In this document: positions 59,582 to 64,000 of the stretch, one piece after another
Position numbering within the stretch: the stretch's first letter is position 1
Layout of the letters: each line of letters opens with the position of its first letter
Assembly: GCA_001695595.3 (NCBI GenBank)
Contig: MBPM02000073.1
Coordinates: forward strand, 310,001 to 374,000
Origin: Plasmopara viticola
Lineage: Eukaryota > Oomycota > Peronosporomycetes > Peronosporales > Peronosporaceae
Reading direction: 5' to 3'
DNA length: 64,000 bases
Notes under the pieces: model-generated
What the model saw: only the letters and a program-made list of their open reading frames with translations
What the model was told of the DNA's origin: nothing
Databases searched by the model: none
Translations under genes and position numbers: made by a program

Positions 59582-59695
59582 ATGCGTCATTCGTGTGGTC
59601 TCGTGCTCATTCTAGCTACATTCCTGGCCACTGGTCACGGTTACGAGGCCCCTCTCCCCGAGCGTCGCACTCCCCCTCCGCGCAATCGTCACTGA
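59582..59695 (+). CDS. short ORF with secretion leader, 37 aa
   Basis: The leader MRHSCGLVLILATFLATGHG precedes a 17-residue tail (YEAPLPERRTPPPRNRH). Same length and ending as 52649-52762, with several amino-acid differences in between. The ATG lies directly behind the conserved upstream block. Sequence after the stop stays similar to the array copies in another frame (the DSLKAKAKEKPKP stretch), hinting at an older, longer protein. Confidence 0.42.
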   Translation: MRHSCGLVLILATFLATGHGYEAPLPERRTPPPRNRH

Positions 59696-60044
59696 TAAGT
59701 CGGGGTTTAAATGTCGTGGAATCCGCCCTCAAAACCATGCAAGCAAGAGAAGTTGACTCGTTGAAAGCCAAAGCTAAAGAGAAACCAAAACCTGGTATCG
59801 TACTCTTTAGTGACAAGAAATTATATTGTCCTTTGGTTTACTCATTCTAATCAGATGCTTTGTTTTTTTTATGGCAAAAATACCGCGGTCTGACTTATTG
59901 TAGCTGCAAAGCCAATTTTGGATGTGATCGGTCGCTGCTAATGAAAGTATGCCACGTGCTATTGAACTTTCGCTGCGCTTAGTTGGGTGAAGCTCACTAA
60001 CAAATAAGTATCCAGAGGTCCTGGCGCACATGAAGCCCGTCTTG

Positions 60045-60290
60045 TGTAAACAGACTCCAATAGCACTTTACCGTTGCTAGAGCAATGACTAGGTCAAGTT
60101 TACTCTTATAGTATGGTAAATGGCGATCAAAGGGCTACTAGTCTTGCCAAATATTCAAACACACTCTCTTTAAATATACAAGGAGCAGCGTCAACTTCAC
60201 TGCAAAATGGCCTTTTGACCATACTTAGCAAACTTGACTGAGTTATTGCTCGAGCTGTGGTAGATTATTATTAAAGCCTCACTTCTTTGA
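60045..60290. mobile_element. MITE-like insertion (counterpart of 52045-52310)
   Basis: Same imperfect inverted repeats (AGAGCAATGACTAGGTCAAG at about 60079 and its partner ending near 60254). Its presence in both A copies shows that it predates their duplication. Confidence 0.5.
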
Positions 60291-60450
60291 TCCGACACAT
60301 TGGACGGGCTCTATGTGTGCCCGGACCTATAAACGCTAATGTCACCATAAGCACGAACAAGAGCTAGCGAGAAACCGATGTATACGTGCTATACTTGGAC
60401 CAATAGTATCAAGAATGTGCATCGTAGCTGCTTGTGATAGAAAAGTAAAT

Positions 60451-60855
60451 TTAAAATAAAACACCGAAATTATTGTCCACGAGAAAAGTAGCTAAAATTT
60501 GACTGTAGAAGACATCTCTGATTTGTTTCAATTCTTCATGAGGACGCACGCCCACAAAAGAGAAAAAGTCATGTTGTTTTCGTCTTTGGTTAGCATCAAC
60601 TTTATTAGATCCTCTCACTTTCAGAGCGTTAAATTTTCTTGCTCGCGCTCCAAGGGGCAAAGTCTTAATTTTCGTATTTGGCTTACTTTTGAGCTCATTG
60701 ATAACAATGGGCAAACCCATCCTTTCTTCTGGTGTGGCAATTTCCTTTTGGGGTTTACTTCGAAGACGCTGAGAGCCTTGATTGGCGTCCACGATACCGT
60801 GACTAGTGGCCAGGAATGGAGCTAGAATGAGCACGACACCGCACGATCGACGCAT
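60451..60855 (-). CDS. candidate secreted QXLR-EER effector, 134 aa
   Basis: The open 134-codon ORF begins with a signal peptide (MRRSC, hydrophobic VVLILAPFLA, then TSHG at residue 20). QRLR follows at residues 29-32 and EER at 43-45. A signal peptide, then RXLR-like (here Q in the first position) and EER within the first 50 residues, is the established architecture of host-translocated effectors of Phytophthora and downy mildews; QXLR variants are known there. Residues 46-134 are basic, then mixed, without a recognised domain; no WY motif can be claimed. I choose the second ATG (60855) over one seven codons upstream because the leader family starts there and the first lies in the conserved upstream block. 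The sister copy at 51476-51879 is dead. Effector function is inferred from architecture only. Confidence 0.62.
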   Translation of the reverse strand: MRRSCGVVLILAPFLATSHGIVDANQGSQRLRSKPQKEIATPEERMGLPIVINELKSKPNTKIKTLPLGARARKFNALKVRGSNKVDANQRRKQHDFFSFVGVRPHEELKQIRDVFYSQILATFLVDNNFGVLF

Positions 60856-60922
60856 GCTACACCACTTGCAGTGCAAAAAAATAGTGAGCTCATGGTCGTG
60901 CTGGGCCTGCAGAAACCGTGTT
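60856..60922 (-). promoter_or_regulatory. conserved block upstream of leader ORFs
   Basis: The segment reading GCAGGCCCAGCACGACC, then GAGCTCACTATT and TGCACTGCAAG before the ATG recurs with changes in front of the leader ORFs (for example 1715-1782, 59522-59581, 51416-51475 and every array unit). It is probably the 5' UTR and core promoter carried with the cassette; the transcription start is not known. Confidence 0.4.
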
Positions 60923-61110
60923 TACTAAAACAGTAAAAAGGGTAGCGCGTGCATGAGGGATACAATTTTCTTGAATCAATGTATACTACAGATACACTTC
61001 GATGAAAGAAGCGAAAGTAAGGAAAGCCTACAAGAAAGTTCAGACTATCAAATTTCGAGAGCCGCTTCCCCCCCCCCTTCGTCAACCGCCTTGCACCCCA
61101 TTATTTATAG

Positions 61111-62059
61111 CACCCCAACACGGTATTCGATTGACGTTGATACACACACCAAAAGACGAAATGTAGAAAAGCAGCGCGGATCGGGTGGAAGTCGAAGTAA
61201 AAATCAAGACGAAGGAGGAGATACAGCCAAGTTTGCGGTCGGCAAGTACGACGCAGAGGAGGACGAATATGTGGTGGTGCTGCAGATCGCAGAGGACGCA
61301 CAACGAACCCACCGACAGTGGGGCAGTAAGAAGGTTTTGTGGAGAGCTTTGGCTAGGCGAAAAGTTCCTGATAACAAGTCAGATTGCGTACACGATCAAG
61401 AGAATTTATGAAGGATGCTTACTCGAGATACCGAGTAAAATTCGAGACATTCGAACAACAATCGCAAAGATCAACGGGAAGCTCGTCGTCGATACGTAAA
61501 GACCGAGAGTTGATACGCAGTGGCTGCCTTACAAGCAGGCGAATGTCATGAAGAAGAGTCTTGATCGCGCAAATGAGACTCAACTTGATAGTTTTGTGAA
61601 GAGGTGGAAACGACGATATTTTGTACTAAAGGTAGCAACAAGAGAGTACAGGGCATCGCTGCAGTAGCAGTTTTGACAAGCCACGTGGAGATGTAAAGTT
61701 GCACGATGATATGCTGTCTTTACTCTTTTTAGAGATGAAACCAAGCGATCGTTCTGTTTTGAGGCAGCTGGTGAAAAAGTTTGGTTTGTCTGCTCTGGAT
61801 CGGGCGACGATGGTGCGATCACCTGGGTCTATTTATTGCAGAGTTTGTCAGGCGGTGGAAACAGGACTATTTCGCCTTTTGCTGCCCTATTCAGCTCGCT
61901 ATCCAATACCAAGCAATTGCAATAGGTGGATGGGTCGAATGTTGCTCGTATGGCATTAGCACGATCGATGCACGGAGCATTCGCACCGTCGCAGAGCTGC
62001 GTCGAGTGCTGCACACAAACAAGTCACCGGAGGCAATGATATTCCAAAAGCTTGATTAG
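61111..62059 (+). pseudogene. decayed multi-frame coding segment with PH-domain-like motif
   Basis: Plus-strand frames carry GKYDAEEDEYVVVLQIA, then EIPSKIRDIRTTIAKING, then SFVKRWKRRYFVLK (about 61585-61625). The last resembles the start of a pleckstrin-homology domain (WKRRYFVL). They are followed by DDMLSLLFLEMKPSDRSVLR. These pieces lie in different frames separated by stops and possible splice sites, so this is a relic of an unidentified host gene rather than an active one. The same segment, on the opposite strand, is in every array unit, and on the plus strand in the inversion at 49867-51040. Family assignment rests on one motif. Confidence 0.4.
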
Positions 62060-63003
62060 CTCTTTCGATTCCCGAAACCCATGGCGAATTTCACGCAACA
62101 GTGAATATTGAAAGTTTTAATGTTATTATCCTACAAAGACCCTTGATTGTTCCAGCCAACCAACGTTCAAAACTTAAGGTGAAGGCGGTTTTAGCCCTGT
62201 ATATTGAGGGGTGCTATAAAAAGTGGGGTATGGCGTAGTTAGCGAAAATTGAGGTGACTTCCTAATAAAAAGGCTGGAGAAAAGTGTGCGGTGTGCGCCA
62301 GTCTTACTTGAACAGCTAAAGCGACGTGAGCAAATTTTATATTTGATTATTATGTAATGGCTCGAGTAAAAGGAACGCAAAGTACTGTGTCAAACCGCGA
62401 CGAGTAAAAAACTAGCACTCGGGCAGCTCTCAATGGCACATCAATCGAAAGTCATAATGGACTCAAAGGTTGACAGTACTGCAAAACAAAGCTGCAGTCT
62501 CTAAACCTCATTAAATTGGCTTAAAGCAGCCCTCGGCTTTCGTCTAGTAAGCTGTGCGTCCGATTCTAGTTACAAGGGTGTTCAATGCGACCGTGAGAGC
62601 CTTTTAATTTATCTTCGATCGGTGGAAGCGCCATTAGATGAGTACAACACATATCGCGACAATGCACAATGCTGTATTTCTACAACATATTTCTATCAGA
62701 ATCTTTGCTCCCGGTTCGGCTTTAGAATTGGTCAAAAAATTTCAAAGGTGGTACAGCTGCTTAAGCTGATGCAATGATTTAGATGACTGTCGGTCTACTT
62801 AGGATGCTATTCATTTCCGAACGTAGCTTATATGAATGATGCAATTGCATCGCATAATAACGAATTACTACTTGCTATTACCTTAAAAAGTAAGAGACAT
62901 TGCTAGATATTTTTAGAGGGCATTGGTCTCCTTGAAGTACCGTTTAGTGGATAGAATCGAGATGATGTGTTTGCTATCAAGTAGTAAAGACAACGAATAC
63001 TCC
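61640..63003 (-). repeat. diverged family copy B' (right arm of inverted pair)
   Basis: Reverse complement of 57963-59306, including the extra stretch (about 61960-62520) absent from the array units. 63003 corresponds to the GGGGGAGTATTCG anchor. A 250-bp module fragment follows to 63088. Confidence 0.78.
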
Positions 63004-63088
63004 CCCGTATCAGAACGCCGCTCCCATTTGTCGCATGGATGTCTTGTCGTGTGGACCATATGTAGATGGTTTATGCGACGAACGGTGA

Positions 63089-64000
63089 TATAATGTAATG
63101 TAATGTATTACGTTTTCGCGTTGCCAAGTTATGCACTTTCTAGGCTCAGTCTGGCTAGTCCACGGCATAAAGTGGTGTCCGCATACGTCGGGTCTCGTTC
63201 GGCGAACAGTGCATCCAGCACCGAGGTCGTGAGGGTTTCCATTTCTTTCGGTCTTGTGCAAGGGTACGTACCACTTCGAGGTCTTGTGCTATCCGGAGTC
63301 GAAAGCCGGAGCCACGGGAAACAAGGTTGTGGTCGAGTGTCGAGGGGAGCGTGGTGCGGGGAGGTCCGCGCCATTTTGCTGCGGTGGAGAAGAAGTAGGC
63401 ACGCATCTGGAGTTAGCTGGAATGTCGGGATTGCGGCGAAGTACATGGCCAAACAGGGACCAGCGAGCTTGTGTCAGTCGTAGTCTCAGCGGCCGCTCAT
63501 CACAGAGGTCGTAGAGTCTTGCATTCAAAATGTGTCGGGGGTAGCGATAGCCAAGAGCGTAGCGAAGCTGGCGGCGATGGAAACTCTCGAGGCCGTGGAG
63601 CTCTGACTTGGTAAGAGCCCAGGTGGCGCAGTTGTACAGCAGAATTGGTAGAACGTAGGTGTTGTACAATCGAATGCGGGTCTTGGGTGAGATGAGCGTA
63701 TGGCGGAGCTAGACGGACCAGAGGCGGTGGAGCGCGAGGGTGGCCAGGGACTTGCGTCGGGATAGATCTTCAATATCGCCGAGGAGTGTTCCGAGCTTCT
63801 TAGTGTGGCGCCAGGTTTCTTCTCGGGATCGGGCGTGTCGAGTGGCGCCCGACGGGTTGCAGTGGCGGCGGATTTCGGTGACTTTGGTCTTGGCTTCGTG
63901 TTTTTTTTTTTTTTTTTTCAGGGTTAGACGGAAGTCATCAACGCGGTGCTCACCTCTATCGTAGATCTTGGTTTCTCGGAGGCCAAGGATATCGACGCGG
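63089..64000 (-). mobile_element. LINE-derived insertion, copy C (runs off the window)
   Basis: It inserted into a 250-bp module after GAACGGTGAT. On the minus strand it ends with a TACAT-type simple-repeat tail (63089-63110). It carries the same reverse-transcriptase C-terminal frames as copy B (LLYNCATWALTKSEL, FGHVLRRNPDIPAN). It then crosses the same internal junction, here 18 T (63901-63918), into the endonuclease start at the window edge. The 5' end and target-site duplication lie outside. Confidence 0.87.

Larger units (their letters stand above)
59307..61296 (-). repeat. diverged family copy A' (inverted counterpart of 51041-53045)
   Basis: It contains the open effector candidate, a MITE-like insertion, and the 37-aa leader ORF, in mirror order to copy A. 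Confidence 0.8.

Overview
This looks like a gene-poor, repeat-rich stretch of a eukaryotic genome, most likely an oomycete of the downy mildew/Phytophthora type. The reasons are short GT-AG introns (55-143 bp) in one host gene, abundant Ty1/copia elements, an APE-type LINE family, and a secreted ORF with a signal peptide followed by QRLR and EER motifs, the layout of oomycete RXLR/QXLR host-translocated effectors. The genus cannot be fixed from sequence alone. No rRNA, tRNA, CRISPR or bacterial operon structure was seen.

Layout. (1) 1-2295 is an inverted copy of the repeat family that dominates the window. (2) 2296-8279 is the only host-gene island. It holds a complete phytanoyl-CoA dioxygenase-family gene (minus strand, 3158-4069) and a five-exon group II chaperonin-like gene resembling MKKS/BBS6 (plus strand, 5531-7349) with an in-frame TGA. 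Two deletion derivatives of one LINE family, each with a perfect target-site duplication, sit just after the stop codon and just upstream of the start codon of the dioxygenase gene. (3) 9229-49866 is a head-to-tail array of seven units (about 3.5-3.8 kb each without later insertions). Unit 1 is enlarged by extra 1279-bp sub-repeats. Each unit carries an old solo LTR and a short ORF with a conserved signal-peptide leader. Units 4 and 5 carry the same copia insertion at the same site, and unit 6 carries an independent, truncated copia copy in the opposite orientation. (4) 49867-63088 holds more diverged family members, including a 1.17-kb inversion, two large inverted-repeat pairs, a complete young copia element with an intact 1364-codon gag-pol ORF (53523-57962), an intact QXLR-EER effector candidate (60451-60855, minus) and its dead twin (51476-51879, plus). 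(5) 63089-64000 is a third LINE derivative that runs out of the window.

How it fits together. The repeat family is a mosaic: a roughly 250-bp recurrent module, a decayed segment with a PH-domain-like motif, and a leader-ORF cassette whose upstream block and signal peptide recur at least fourteen times in front of different short C-termini. I infer that an effector-type cassette became embedded in a tandemly amplifying repeat and mostly decayed, with one copy keeping a full effector-like ORF. The order of events can be read from the insertions: solo LTR first, then array amplification, then copia insertion into one unit, then duplication of that unit together with its copia. Several reading frames differ only by single-base homopolymer indels, so sequence error remains possible in the repetitive parts.
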